DNA from: Methylomicrobium agile
Lineage (GTDB): Bacteria; Pseudomonadota; Gammaproteobacteria; Methylococcales; Methylomonadaceae
Assembly: GCF_000733855.1 (NCBI RefSeq)
Contig: NZ_JPOJ01000001.1
Span: 2,745,001-2,809,000, forward strand
Reading direction: 5' to 3'
Length of the DNA stretch: 64,000 bases
Position 1 is the stretch's first letter, and the number at the start of each line of letters is the position of its first letter. A program made the translations under genes and the position numbers. Positions 17,142 to 26,994 of this stretch are shown here, piece by piece. The notes beneath the pieces were generated by a model. The model saw only the letters and a list, made by a program, of their open reading frames with translations. It was not told the origin of the DNA and ran no database searches.

Positions 17142-19430
17142 ATGCCATTAAATCTTTTACGGGATTTCACTATTCGCGAACAGCTTCGGATTCAGGTCGA
17201 GGGAACGATCCAGGGCGTCGGGATGCGGCCGTTCGTCTTTCAGCTGGCGGAGCGGTGCCGCCAGAGCGGATGGGTCGCAAACACCGGCTCGGGACTGACG
17301 ATAGCGATCGAAGGCGCGCCGGAATTGCAGCGGCAGTTTCTCGACGGGCTCAATAACCCGCCGCCGCCCGCCACTATTTTCTCGCTATCCGTAGACAGAC
17401 GGCCTTTGGAAAATTTCAGCCGCTTCGAGATCCGAAGCAGCGAAGCCGAAGGGCAAAGCGCGGCTTTCGTGCTGCCCGACCTGGCGATTTGCGGCGACTG
17501 CCTGCAGGATCTATTCGATCCCGCAGGCCGTTTCTACCGCTACCCGTTCACCAGTTGCAGCCGCTGCGGGCCGCGCTACAGCATCATCGGGAGCCTGCCT
17601 TACGATCGCGAGCGCACCGCGATGGCCGGATTTGCGCTGTGCCAAGACTGCGCTCGGGATTATCGTGATCCCGGAAACCGGCGCTTTCACGCTCAGACGA
17701 TCGCCTGCGCGCAGTGCGGCCCCGTATTGAGCCTGCACGATCGGGCAGGCAATCGGCTGGCAGACGGCGATCGGGTACTGGAAGCCGCCTGCGGGCATTT
17801 GCGGGAAGGGAGCATCATCGCGGTGAAAGGGATCGGCGGCTTCCAGCTTTGGGCCGATGCGGCCGCTCCGGTGGCCGTCGAACGTTTGCGCATTCGCAAG
17901 CACCGGCCGGCCAAACCGTTCGCCCTGATGGTGCCGGGGATTGAAGACGCCGAAGCGCTTTGCTTTCTGAGCGGTCTTGAAAGGCAGGCGCTGGCTTCGC
18001 CTGCCGCGCCGATCATCTTGCTCAAGCGCCGGCCAAATGCCGCCGTCACCGAGGCGGTGGCGCCGGACAACACGATGCTCGGCGTGATGCTGGCCTATGC
18101 GCCGTTGCATCATCTGTTGCTGCGCGGCTTCGGCGCGCCGGTCGTCGCGACCAGCGGCAACCGGCACGGCGAGCCGATCTGTATCGATAACGCGCAGGCG
18201 CTGGAGCGATTGGCCGATATTGCCGACTGTTTTTTGCTCCACGACCGTCCGATCCTCAGGCCGCTGGACGATTCGGTGGCGCGCGTAATCAATGGCCGGC
18301 TGACGCTGCTGCGGCGCGCCCGCGGCTACGTGCCGCAGCCCATTTTATCGAAGACGATTCTGCCGAATGCGCTTGCGGTCGGCGGCCATTTGAAAAATAC
18401 GGTCGCGCTCGGCCATGACCTGCAGATGATCGTCAGCCCGCATATCGGCGATCTCGATTGCGATGTTTCCGTACGGCAATGCGAAGCGACATTGGCCGAT
18501 CTTCGGCAGTTTTATCAACGCGGGCCGAAACTGATCGCGCACGATCTGCACGAGGACTATGGCGCCAGCCGGATCGCGGAACGCGAGGCGCAACGCGCTG
18601 AAAAGCCCGTTCAAACGGTCAAGGTTCAGCATCACTATGCGCACGTGCTGGCCTGCATGGCCGAGCACGGGCTGGAGCCGCCACTGCTCGGAGTGGTCTT
18701 CGACGGCAACGGGCTCGGCAGCGACAACACGCTTTGGGGCGGCGAATTTTTGCGGATACACGGCCGGGGCTTCGAACGCTTCGCGCACCTGCGCGCGTTT
18801 TCGCTGCCGGGCGGAGAAAAGGCGATCCGGGAGCCTCGCCGCGCGGCCCTGGGGCTGCTTTACGCGCTCGAACCCGAAAGGGCTTTCGAGCGCATGGCGC
18901 CGCATTTCTCGGCAGCGGAATCGAACCTGCTCGCATCGGCGCTGAAGAAAGGGATCAACTGCCCGCTTACCACCAGCGCCGGGCGCCTGTTCGATGCGGC
19001 CGCCAGCCTGCTCGGACTTTGCCAGGTCAATCGGTTCGAGGGACAGGCCGCGATCGCGCTGGAACAATGCGCGGCGGCGGTCGAATCGGATCTTGTTTAC
19101 GATTTCCGGATCGCCGGCGAAGGGACTTGCGTGATCGACTGGCAACCGATGATCGAACAGTTGCTGACGGATATTCCGACCGGCAATCACGGCCTGATCG
19201 CGCGAAAATTCCACAACACATTGGCGGCGATGATCGCGGCGATCGCCGAACGTGCCGGCGAGCCGGCCGTTGCCTTGAGCGGCGGCTGTTTCCAGAACGC
19301 GCTGCTCGTCGAGCAGGCGGCCGGAAAATTAAAAACCGCTGGCTTTCGGGTCTATTGTCATGAAAAAATACCGCCGAACGACGGCGGCCTGTCCCTCGGC
19401 CAGTTGTATGCCGTCAAATACCTCGGATAA
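17142..19430 (+). CDS. hypF: Carbamoyltransferase HypF
   Basis: The start at MPLNLLRDFTIREQLRIQVE gives 762 residues, normal for the family. Domains in order: acylphosphatase (GTIQGVGMRPFVFQLA, near 20-105), two zinc fingers (CGDC...CSRC, CQDC...CAQC, near 125-210), YrdC-like (AVKGIGGFQLWADA) and a Kae1-like carbamoyl-transfer domain with HHYAH and LSGGCFQN. It makes thiocarboxamide on HypE from carbamoyl phosphate, the source of the cyanide ligands. It diverges from hoxF across about 67 bp, which must hold both promoters. Confidence 0.95.
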   Translation: MPLNLLRDFTIREQLRIQVEGTIQGVGMRPFVFQLAERCRQSGWVANTGSGLTIAIEGAPELQRQFLDGLNNPPPPATIFSLSVDRRPLENFSRFEIRSSEAEGQSAAFVLPDLAICGDCLQDLFDPAGRFYRYPFTSCSRCGPRYSIIGSLPYDRERTAMAGFALCQDCARDYRDPGNRRFHAQTIACAQCGPVLSLHDRAGNRLADGDRVLEAACGHLREGSIIAVKGIGGFQLWADAAAPVAVERLRIRKHRPAKPFALMVPGIEDAEALCFLSGLERQALASPAAPIILLKRRPNAAVTEAVAPDNTMLGVMLAYAPLHHLLLRGFGAPVVATSGNRHGEPICIDNAQALERLADIADCFLLHDRPILRPLDDSVARVINGRLTLLRRARGYVPQPILSKTILPNALAVGGHLKNTVALGHDLQMIVSPHIGDLDCDVSVRQCEATLADLRQFYQRGPKLIAHDLHEDYGASRIAEREAQRAEKPVQTVKVQHHYAHVLACMAEHGLEPPLLGVVFDGNGLGSDNTLWGGEFLRIHGRGFERFAHLRAFSLPGGEKAIREPRRAALGLLYALEPERAFERMAPHFSAAESNLLASALKKGINCPLTTSAGRLFDAAASLLGLCQVNRFEGQAAIALEQCAAAVESDLVYDFRIAGEGTCVIDWQPMIEQLLTDIPTGNHGLIARKFHNTLAAMIAAIAERAGEPAVALSGGCFQNALLVEQAAGKLKTAGFRVYCHEKIPPNDGGLSLGQLYAVKYLG

Positions 19431-19436
19431 CTGAAT

Positions 19437-19682
19437 ATGTGCCTTGCCGTTCCCGGCCGAATCACCCGTATTTCCGATGACAACGATCCCTTGCTGCGCA
19501 AGGGGCGTGTCGATTTTTCGGGCATTGTGAAGGAAATCAGCCTGGCTTATGTGCCGGAGGCGCAAATCGGCGACTATGTGATCGTGCATGCCGGTTTTGC
19601 GCTGTCGCTGCTCGGTCCCGGCGAAGCGGAGGCCAGCCTGCAGGCATTCCACGAACTGGCCGAATTTCAGGACAAGCAATGA
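19437..19682 (+). CDS. hypC: Hydrogenase assembly chaperone HypC/HoxL-type
   Basis: 81 residues starting MCLAVPGRI with the essential Cys2. It chaperones the large subunit and, with HypD, carries the Fe(CN)2CO unit. It begins 6 bp after hypF and overlaps hypD by four bases (ATGA), so hypFCDE is one operon. It could serve HoxH only, since no other hydrogenase structural gene is visible. Confidence 0.94.
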   Translation: MCLAVPGRITRISDDNDPLLRKGRVDFSGIVKEISLAYVPEAQIGDYVIVHAGFALSLLGPGEAEASLQAFHELAEFQDKQ

Positions 19683-20773
19683 GTTTGCAGAAGGCCTTCC
19701 GCGACCCTGCCGCGGCGAAACGGTTGAGCGCGGCGATTGCCGCCATTACGACCCGGCCCTGGAACATCATGGAAGTCTGCGGCGGCCAGACCCACAGCAT
19801 CATCAAATACGGCATAGACCAACTGTTGCCGGAAGGCGTGAACCTGATCCACGGGCCGGGCTGTCCGGTGTGCGTCACGCCGCTCGAATACATCGACAAG
19901 GCGCTGGCGATCGCCGCCTTGCCGAATGTGATTCTGTGCTCGTTCGGCGACATGCTGCGCGTGCCGGGATCGCGGCAGGACCTGCTCGGCCTGAAGGCGG
20001 AGGGCGCCGATGTGCGAATCGTATACTCGCCGACCGATGCGCTCGAAATCGCCCGCAAGCATCCGAACCAAGAAGTCGTCTTCTTCGGCGTCGGTTTCGA
20101 AACGACCGCGCCGACGATCGGGCTCGCCGCTTATCAAGCGAAACAGTCGCAACTGAACAACTTTTCGCTGCTGGCCTGCCATGTGCGGGTGCCGCCGGTG
20201 ATCGAAGCGCTGTTGGATTCTCCCGACAATCGGGTACAGGGCTTTCTGGGGGCGGGGCATGTCTGCACGATCATGGGCTGCGGCGAATACGTGCCGCTTG
20301 CCGAGCGTTACCGGGTCCCGATCGTGATTACCGGTTTCGAGCCGGTCGATGTTCTGCATGGGCTCTATGCTTGCATCAAGCAACTTGAAGAAGGCCGGTT
20401 CGAAGTCGAGAACGCTTACCGCCGCGTGGTGCGCGAGCATGGGAATCCGGCTGCGCAGCAGTTGCTGCGGCAGGTGTTCGAGGTGGTCGACCGAAACTGG
20501 CGGGGGCTCGGGACGATCAAGCACGGCGGCCTGGCATTGAACGACGATTACCGCGACTTCAACGCCGAACGGCGCTTCTCGGTCGATGCGATTGCGACGC
20601 AGGAGCCCGTCGCCTGCCGGAGCGGCGACGTGTTGAAAGGTCTGCTGAAGCCGTCCGAGTGCTCCGAATTCGGCGTCCGTTGCACCCCGGAAAAACCGCT
20701 CGGCGCCACGATGGTCTCGTCCGAAGGCGCCTGCGCCGCCTATTACCGCTACCGCCGCCTGCAACATGGCTGA
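19679..20773 (+). CDS. hypD: Hydrogenase maturation protein HypD
   Basis: 364 residues. It shows EVCGGQTH (C34), [11 protein letters not shown] (C62 and C65), [11 protein letters not shown] and the C-terminal region with GGDVLKG-like and CxxxxxxRC cysteines ([14 protein letters not shown]) for the [4Fe-4S] cluster. With HypC it is the scaffold on which the iron receives CN and CO. Overlaps hypC and hypE at both ends. Confidence 0.95.
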   Translation: MSLQKAFRDPAAAKRLSAAIAAITTRPWNIMEVCGGQTHSIIKYGIDQLLPEGVNLIHGPGCPVCVTPLEYIDKALAIAALPNVILCSFGDMLRVPGSRQDLLGLKAEGADVRIVYSPTDALEIARKHPNQEVVFFGVGFETTAPTIGLAAYQAKQSQLNNFSLLACHVRVPPVIEALLDSPDNRVQGFLGAGHVCTIMGCGEYVPLAERYRVPIVITGFEPVDVLHGLYACIKQLEEGRFEVENAYRRVVREHGNPAAQQLLRQVFEVVDRNWRGLGTIKHGGLALNDDYRDFNAERRFSVDAIATQEPVACRSGDVLKGLLKPSECSEFGVRCTPEKPLGATMVSSEGACAAYYRYRRLQHG

Positions 20774-21812
20774 TTTCGAACCGAACTGCCCGCTTCCGCT
20801 ACAATACGACCGGATCGTGATGGCGCACGGGGGCGGCGGCCGGCTGATGCAGCAGTTGCTCGACACGCTCGTGCGGCCTGTGTTCCGCAATCCGGTCTTG
20901 GATCAAAACCACGACAGTGCGGTCGTCGAGATCAACGGGACCCGGCTGGCGTTCACGACCGACTCGTATGTCGTCAAGCCGCTGTTTTTCCCCGGCGGCG
21001 ACATCGGCAAGCTGGCCGTCTGCGGTACGCTGAACGATCTTGCGATGAGCGGCGCGAAACCGTTGTACCTGACCTGCTCGCTGATCATTGAGGAAGGGCT
21101 GCCGGCCGCCGATCTGCAGCGGATATTGGAGTCGATGCAGCAGGCCGCGTCCGAGGCGGGCGTGCTGATCGTGACCGGCGACACCAAAACGGTCGACCGC
21201 GGCAAGGGCGACGGGCTGTACATCAATACCGCCGGGATCGGGCTCATCGGCGAACAGGTAAACGTCAATCCCTCCGCGATCCGGCCCGGCGACAGCATTA
21301 TCGTGAATAGCGATCTGGCCCGGCACGGGATCGCGGTGATGCTGGAGCGGGAAGGGATGAATTTCGAGCACCGGATCGAAAGCGACTGCGCGGATCTGTC
21401 GGGCCTCGTGCAGGAACTGCTGCAAAACGGCATCGAAATCCACTGCCTGCGCGATCTGACGCGCGGCGGGCTGGCCTCGGCGCTGATCGAACTGGCGTCC
21501 GCAAGCCGTTATGAGTTCGAGCTTGGTGAAAGCGCCTTGCCGGTACGGGAGGATGTGCGCGCCGCCTGCGACATCCTGGGCTTCGATCCTTTGTATATCG
21601 CCAATGAAGGCTGTTTCGCGCTGTTCGTCCCGGAATCGCAAACCGAAGCGGCGCTGTCCGTCTTGCGCCGGCATCCCTTGGGAGCGCAGTCCCTCGCGAT
21701 CGGTCGGGTCAAGTCCGCCTGTTCCCAGGGCCGGGTCGTCCTGCAAACGCCGATCGGCGTCGGCCGGGTGCTGGATCTCTTCAGCGGAGAACAGTTGCCC
21801 AGAATCTGCTGA
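20766..21812 (+). CDS. hypE: Carbamoyl-dehydratase HypE
   Basis: 348 residues of the PurM/SelD-like fold: [13 protein letters not shown] near the start, [31 protein letters not shown] and [14 protein letters not shown]. It ends in PRIC, the required C-terminal cysteine that receives the carbamoyl group and is dehydrated to thiocyanate. Last gene of hypFCDE. Confidence 0.95.
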   Translation: MADFEPNCPLPLQYDRIVMAHGGGGRLMQQLLDTLVRPVFRNPVLDQNHDSAVVEINGTRLAFTTDSYVVKPLFFPGGDIGKLAVCGTLNDLAMSGAKPLYLTCSLIIEEGLPAADLQRILESMQQAASEAGVLIVTGDTKTVDRGKGDGLYINTAGIGLIGEQVNVNPSAIRPGDSIIVNSDLARHGIAVMLEREGMNFEHRIESDCADLSGLVQELLQNGIEIHCLRDLTRGGLASALIELASASRYEFELGESALPVREDVRAACDILGFDPLYIANEGCFALFVPESQTEAALSVLRRHPLGAQSLAIGRVKSACSQGRVVLQTPIGVGRVLDLFSGEQLPRIC

Positions 21813-21909
21813 TCGCGGACGCGTTCCAATCGGGCTGTTTTCAGCACCACGATAAAAATTTCCGCTAAACTTTTTCGTGATTTTTACCACCGCAAGGAGA
21901 TTATTGGCT

Positions 21910-22500
21910 ATGCCATTCAAAAAGAAATTGGGTTTGTTGACCGGATTGGTCTGTTTCCTCGGCGCGCCGCTGGTTCAGGCGGCCGCTCCCGTTCCCTCCG
22001 TTGTCGGCACGACCTGGGCGCTGACCGGCAAGTTCAAAGGCCGGGTGAGCGCGAAATGCCAGGTTGGCCGTGCGGTTTCCGCTCCGATCGCCGGACGGAA
22101 CGTATTGTCGGCCAGGATCAGCTTCGATGATGGCGACGTGCCCGGCGACAATGAAGGCACTTTCAGCTGGACGGACGAATTTTTTTCGATAAAACAAATC
22201 AGCGGCCATTGGGAGCAGAGCGGCTCGAAACTGGAGCTGGAATTCGATCACTGGTACGACTCGCCGATGGCGGCATTGGCGTTCGCTTTGGCGGGGGTAC
22301 CGGCAAATTATGATTTTTCGCAGGCCGGCATCGACGGTTCGGCGGGCTTCAAAATCACCAAGTTGAAAGTGTCCGGAACGATCAACCGCAAAGGCAAGCG
22401 TATTAAAGTGGCCGAAGGCATCGGATTCAAAGTCGACGCCGCGGCGGCCGGATTCGGCGGCGCCAATGCCTTACTTTTCCCTACCAGCTTAAACAACTAA
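21910..22500 (+). CDS. Exported protein of unknown function with an altered C-terminus
   Basis: CAAGGAGA precedes the ATG at 21910 by a normal distance, so I prefer it to an earlier start. 196 residues; signal peptide MPFKKKLGLLTGLVCFLGAP ending near VQAAAP. The mature part is beta-rich (VVGTTWALTGKFKGRVSAKC, GTFSWTDEFFSIKQISGHWE). Near the end DAAAAGFGGANA is encoded twice, at 22435-22470 and, after the stop, at 22507-22542, the second being followed by an open tail CTFQFKNLGRSYKGVPAVQ. The stop at 22498 probably arose by this 72-bp duplication. Confidence 0.65.
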   Translation: MPFKKKLGLLTGLVCFLGAPLVQAAAPVPSVVGTTWALTGKFKGRVSAKCQVGRAVSAPIAGRNVLSARISFDDGDVPGDNEGTFSWTDEFFSIKQISGHWEQSGSKLELEFDHWYDSPMAALAFALAGVPANYDFSQAGIDGSAGFKITKLKVSGTINRKGKRIKVAEGIGFKVDAAAAGFGGANALLFPTSLNN

Positions 22501-22542
22501 GCTGGCGACGCCGCGGCGGCCGGATTCGGCGGCGCCAATGCC
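22435..22542 (+). repeat. Short tandem duplication at the 3' end of the exported-protein gene
   Basis: gacgccgcggcggccggatt and what follows (36 bp) occurs at 22435 and again 72 bp later, in the same frame. The second copy lies behind a TAA and leads into a coding-like tail ending at about 22602. Confidence 0.7.
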
Positions 22543-22648
22543 TGTACCTTCCAGTTCAAAAATCTGGGGCGTTCGTACAAAGGCGTACCGGCCGTCCAGT
22601 AAGATTCTCGCCTGCTTTACGGGGCCGGCTTCGGTCTTGGCACATGGC

Positions 22649-22680
22649 AAAGGCCGCTCGTTTTGTAAGCGGCCTTTTTT
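22649..22680 (+). terminator. Rho-independent terminator
   Basis: aaggccgct (22649-22657) pairs with agcggcctt (22668-22676), followed by a T-run. It ends transcription from the exported-protein gene before the convergent RND operon. Confidence 0.85.
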
Positions 22681-22690
22681 ATGTCTTGGA

Positions 22691-25600
22691 TCACGCCTCG
22701 GGGCGATCCCGGTAAATCAGGTAATACACCACCGGAATCACCACCAGCGAAAAGCCGGTCGAGGCGAAGATTCCGAAAATGAAGCTCCAGGCCAGCCCGG
22801 AAAAAATCGGGTCGAGGATGATCACCACCGAGCCGAACATGGCGGCGCCGGCGGTCAGGAAAATCGGCCGCATCCGGGTCGCGCCCGCCTCGATCAGGGC
22901 TTCTTCGAGATTGGCGATATCGGCGCGCGCCCGCGTCCGTTCGATGAAATCGATCAGGATGATCCCGTTCCGGACCACGATCCCGGCCAGCGCGATCATG
23001 CCGACCATCGCGGTCGCGGTGAAATAGATCGAGTCGGCGAAACCTGCGATATTTTCGGCGAACAGCAGATTCAGCAGCCAGAAGCCGGGCATGATGCCGA
23101 TGATGGTCAGCGGGATCGCGATCATCATGATCGCGGGCAGACTGAGCGACCCCGTCTGTACGACCAGCAGCACATAGATCATGATCAGCGAGGCGCTGAA
23201 CGAAATGCCGAGGTCGCGGAAGATCGCGGCGGTAATTTTCCATTCGCCTTCGCCGCTCAGTTCGGCGCGGTAGCCTTTCGGCAGCGGATGGTCGGCGAAG
23301 TACGCGTACAGGTCGATGATCGCCTCGACCGGGCTGCGCCCGGCGCTGTCGCCGATCACGTAGGCGACGCGTTCGAGGTCCTTGTGATGGATGACCGGCT
23401 CGCCGGATTCGGGAACGAGCGTGCCGAGTTCGCTCAGCGCAATCAGGGCGTCCCCGCTGCTTCTGACTTTAGTATTCAACAGCTCCGGTAGCGACGAGCG
23501 TTCCGCGCGCGGCAGGCGCAGCCGGATTTCGAGCGGCAGCCGTTCGCCGGGCGCATGCAGCATGCCGGCCTCGCCGCCCGCCAACGCCACGTCCAGCGTT
23601 TGCACGATTGCCGCCGGACTGACGCCGAGCAGGGCGGCTTTGGTTTTGTCGATCCGAAACGACCAGGCCGGGTCGGGCGCTTCGGACAGATCGTCGATAT
23701 CGACGACGCCGCTGACATCCGCGAAGCGCTGTTTGATCCCCTCGGCCGTTTCGATCAGCCGGCCGTAGCCGGCATCGGCCGGGCCGTAAACTTCGGCGAC
23801 CAGCGTCGACAGCACCGGCGGGCCGGGCGGCAATTCGACGATCTTCAGTTTCGCGCCGTACTGCCGACCGATCCGTTCGACGTCGGCGCGGATACGCATC
23901 GCGATCTGGTGCGATTGCTGGACGCGCTCGTCCTTCGGCAGGAGGTTGATCCGAATATCGCCCTTTCGGCTGCCCGAACGCAGGTAATAGTGCCGGATCA
24001 TCCCGTTGAAATCGATCGGGGAGGCGAGGCCGACATAGCTTTCGTAATCGGTCACTTCGTTCACCGTCGCCAGATACCGGCCCAGGGCGCGCATCGCCGC
24101 ATCGGTCTTTTCGAGCGTACTGCCGGCCGGCATGTCGGCCACGATCTGCAATTCGTTCTTGTTGTCGAACGGCAGCAGTTTTAGCGGCACCGCGCGGGTG
24201 ACCGCGAGCAGGGAAGACAGCAGAAAGGCGATGCCGACCGCGATCAGAAACATTCGGCTGCGCGCCGGCGAGGCGATCAAGGGCGTCAGCACGCGGCGGT
24301 AAAGCCGGTAGCCGTTCGACATTTTCAGGTCGAACGCGGCTTCGTCCTTGCCGTATTCGCTTTTCAGCAGCAGGTAGCTCGCCCAGGGCGTGATCGTGAA
24401 CGCAACCAGCAGCGAGACTAGCATCGCGACCGGAATGTTGAACGCGAGCGGGGCGAGATAAGGGCCGATCATTCCTGTGATGAAGAACATCGGGATGAAC
24501 GCGAGCATTACCGCCAGTGTCGCGACGATCGTCGGCGGACGCACTTCGTCGACCGCCGACAGCAGCGCCTCCAGCGGAGGCTCTTTTTTCAGTTTGAAAT
24601 GGCGGAAGATGTTTTCGACGTCGACGATCGGATCGTCGACCAGGAGGCCCAGCGACAGGATCAGCGCGAACAGCGTGACCCGGTTGATGGTATAGCCGAA
24701 CACCAGGTCGGCCAGCAGCGTGACCGCGAACGTGACCGGCACCGCGATGCAGACGATAAACGACTCCTTCGGCCCGAGCGCCAGCGCGAGCAGCACCAGA
24801 ATGATCGCGATCGCAAGGCCCAGATGTTTGACCAGTTCGTTGACCTTGTGGTCGGCGGTCGCCCCGTAATCGCGGCTGACCGTGATTTCGACGTCGGCAG
24901 GAATCAATAGGCCGCGCTGCGCTTCGACCTTGGCCAGGATATCTTGCGAAACCTTTACCGCATTGCTGCCCTTGCGCTTGGCCAGCGCGATCGTGACCAT
25001 TTCGCGTTCGTCGCCGGGCTTTGCCTTGGGGCCTTCGGCCCGGCCGACCGTCCGCATTTTCGAGACTGCCGGGCCGAAACCGATTCGGGTGTAATGTTCG
25101 CGCTCTTCCTCGCCGTCGGTCACGCGGCCGATGTCGCGCAGGTAAACGGGGCGGCCGCCGGGGACTTTGACCACGGTGGCGGCCAGGGCATCGGCCGAGT
25201 CGAAATAAGTACCGGCTTCCAGCACCGTTTCGCGGTTGCCGTTCTGGAAGCGCCCTGTGCGCAGATGGACGTTGGCGCCCCGGAGCGCGTCGATGACGTC
25301 CTGCAGCGCGATGCCGTAGCCGGTCATTTTCGCCGTATCGGGATAAATCGACACCTGCCGGCGCGCGCCGCCGACCACTTCGGTTTTCGCGATGTCGTCG
25401 GCGCCGCGCAGGCTGGCCAGCAGCTCGTCGGCGATCCGGCGGAGTCCCAGCGCATCGGTTTGCCCGGTCGATGAAGACAAGGTCAGCATCAGCATCGGCA
25501 CGTCGTCGATATCGACCGGCTTGATGTTCCAGCCGCGCACGCCCGGCGGCAGCAGGTCCTGGTTCGACATCACCTTGCTCCAGGTCTTGACCAGGCTGTC

Positions 25601-25933
25601 TTCGGGGTTCTCGCCGACGTAATAGCCGACCGTGACGACCGCCCGGCCCGGCTGGGATGCCGAAAACACATGCTCGACGCCTTTGATCTGCTTCAGCATC
25701 GCTTCGAGCGGCGTCGCGGCCAGTTTTTCGACTTCTTCGGCGGAAGCGCCCGGATAGTCGACCATCACGTCCATTACCGGCACCACGATCTGCGGATCTT
25801 CCTCGCGCGGGGTCAGTTGCAGCGCGGCGACGCCGGCGATCAGCGCCGCGATCAGCAGTATCGGCGACAGGTGCGAAACGGTAAAGATGCGGACGATCGC
25901 GGCGCTCAGGCCGCGTTGGGGTTCGTGCGTCAT
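22691..25933 (-). CDS. RND-type efflux permease (AcrB/heavy-metal-like inner-membrane pump)
   Basis: 1080 residues, full length. It has an N-terminal membrane helix, two large periplasmic loops and membrane bundles such as LGLAIAIILVLLALALGPKE and the duplicated set near residue 900. SLGLLVDDPIVDVENIF is the TM4 charged motif (usual GxLVDDAIVVVEN), which supports proton coupling. It overlaps the adaptor gene start by 4 bp. It exports a hydrophobic or metal substrate that the sequence does not define; it resembles the AcrB/MMPL-like branch annotated as efflux RND permeases with no known substrate. Confidence 0.93.
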   Translation of the reverse strand: MTHEPQRGLSAAIVRIFTVSHLSPILLIAALIAGVAALQLTPREEDPQIVVPVMDVMVDYPGASAEEVEKLAATPLEAMLKQIKGVEHVFSASQPGRAVVTVGYYVGENPEDSLVKTWSKVMSNQDLLPPGVRGWNIKPVDIDDVPMLMLTLSSSTGQTDALGLRRIADELLASLRGADDIAKTEVVGGARRQVSIYPDTAKMTGYGIALQDVIDALRGANVHLRTGRFQNGNRETVLEAGTYFDSADALAATVVKVPGGRPVYLRDIGRVTDGEEEREHYTRIGFGPAVSKMRTVGRAEGPKAKPGDEREMVTIALAKRKGSNAVKVSQDILAKVEAQRGLLIPADVEITVSRDYGATADHKVNELVKHLGLAIAIILVLLALALGPKESFIVCIAVPVTFAVTLLADLVFGYTINRVTLFALILSLGLLVDDPIVDVENIFRHFKLKKEPPLEALLSAVDEVRPPTIVATLAVMLAFIPMFFITGMIGPYLAPLAFNIPVAMLVSLLVAFTITPWASYLLLKSEYGKDEAAFDLKMSNGYRLYRRVLTPLIASPARSRMFLIAVGIAFLLSSLLAVTRAVPLKLLPFDNKNELQIVADMPAGSTLEKTDAAMRALGRYLATVNEVTDYESYVGLASPIDFNGMIRHYYLRSGSRKGDIRINLLPKDERVQQSHQIAMRIRADVERIGRQYGAKLKIVELPPGPPVLSTLVAEVYGPADAGYGRLIETAEGIKQRFADVSGVVDIDDLSEAPDPAWSFRIDKTKAALLGVSPAAIVQTLDVALAGGEAGMLHAPGERLPLEIRLRLPRAERSSLPELLNTKVRSSGDALIALSELGTLVPESGEPVIHHKDLERVAYVIGDSAGRSPVEAIIDLYAYFADHPLPKGYRAELSGEGEWKITAAIFRDLGISFSASLIMIYVLLVVQTGSLSLPAIMMIAIPLTIIGIMPGFWLLNLLFAENIAGFADSIYFTATAMVGMIALAGIVVRNGIILIDFIERTRARADIANLEEALIEAGATRMRPIFLTAGAAMFGSVVIILDPIFSGLAWSFIFGIFASTGFSLVVIPVVYYLIYRDRPEA

Positions 25934-26994
25934 CGAACGACCACGGTTTCGCCCTCGTCCAGGCCGGAGAGAATTTCGACGAATTCTCCGCGCGCGAAGC
26001 CGGAGCGCACCTGCCGGGTGCTCAGCCTGTCGCCTTCCAGTACGGTCACGGCCTCGACCTGGCCGATCCGGCGCAGCGCCGCCGCGGGAATCAGCAGGGC
26101 GGTATGTTCGCTGCCGCAGGCCTGTTCGAGCCAGCCGAACAGGCCCGGCTGCAGGCCTTTCGTTTGGGGCAGGTCGGCCTTGATCAGGACCGTGCCGGTC
26201 AGCGGGTCGGCGGCCGGCACGATTTCGCCGATCTTCGCATCGAGCGAAGCTTTCAACGCATCGATGCGCACCGTGGCCGGATCGCCGACGTTGATCTGGC
26301 CTGCGCAGGCGGCCGTGACCGAGGCTTCCAGACGCAACGCCGAAGGGTCGTGCAGTACGACGATCGGCTCGCCGGCGAGTCCCATGTCGCCCGGTTCATG
26401 CAGGCGCCGGGCGATCACGCCGCCAAAAGGCGCGGTTAATACGGTTTCGCTGCGTTGCAGCGTGGCTTCGCGCAAGTTCTGTTCGGCGGCCCGGGCGCCG
26501 GCCGATGCCTTGCGTGCGGCCGCTGCGGCGTGTTCAAAGGCTTCGCGGGTCGCGGCTTCCTGTTCGAACAGTTCCCGCGTCCGTTTCAGGTCCGCCTCCG
26601 TACGCGCCGCTTCGGCTTTCGCGGCGGCGGCATGCGCCGAAGCTTCGCGTTCCTGCGCCCGGGACTGTTCCGCGTCGAGCCGGGCGAGGACGGCGCCCCG
26701 TTCGACCCGGTCGCCTTCGCGGAAGGCGACTTCCAGGATGCGGGCGCTGATTTTCGGCGCTATCCGCGCTTCGATGAGGGCTTTGACCGCGCCCGGCCAG
26801 GCCTGAGTCTCCCGGAGTGTTTGCCGGATCGCGCGCGCGGTTTCCTGCGGGAGCATCGCTTGGGTGGGTAGCGGCGTTAGGCCGGGTTCGGTCTTGTTTC
26901 CTCCGAGCAGCCCAAGCATCCATAAAATCAACAGAAGCAATGCGATCAGCGCGGCGGCCGGGAACAGCCATTTTTTCGGCAGCGGCTGCGTCAT
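25930..26994 (-). CDS. Periplasmic adaptor (HlyD/MFP family) of the RND pump
   Basis: 354 residues with an N-terminal membrane anchor (WLFPAAALIALLLLILWMLG), a split lipoyl-like domain (ISARILEVAFREGDRVERGA ... TVLTAPFGGVIARRLHEPGD), a helical hairpin rich in alanine and glutamate (residues 100-180) and a beta-barrel. It bridges pump and outer-membrane channel. Start and stop overlap the neighbouring genes by 4 bp each. Confidence 0.92.
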   Translation of the reverse strand: MTQPLPKKWLFPAAALIALLLLILWMLGLLGGNKTEPGLTPLPTQAMLPQETARAIRQTLRETQAWPGAVKALIEARIAPKISARILEVAFREGDRVERGAVLARLDAEQSRAQEREASAHAAAAKAEAARTEADLKRTRELFEQEAATREAFEHAAAAARKASAGARAAEQNLREATLQRSETVLTAPFGGVIARRLHEPGDMGLAGEPIVVLHDPSALRLEASVTAACAGQINVGDPATVRIDALKASLDAKIGEIVPAADPLTGTVLIKADLPQTKGLQPGLFGWLEQACGSEHTALLIPAAALRRIGQVEAVTVLEGDRLSTRQVRSGFARGEFVEILSGLDEGETVVVR

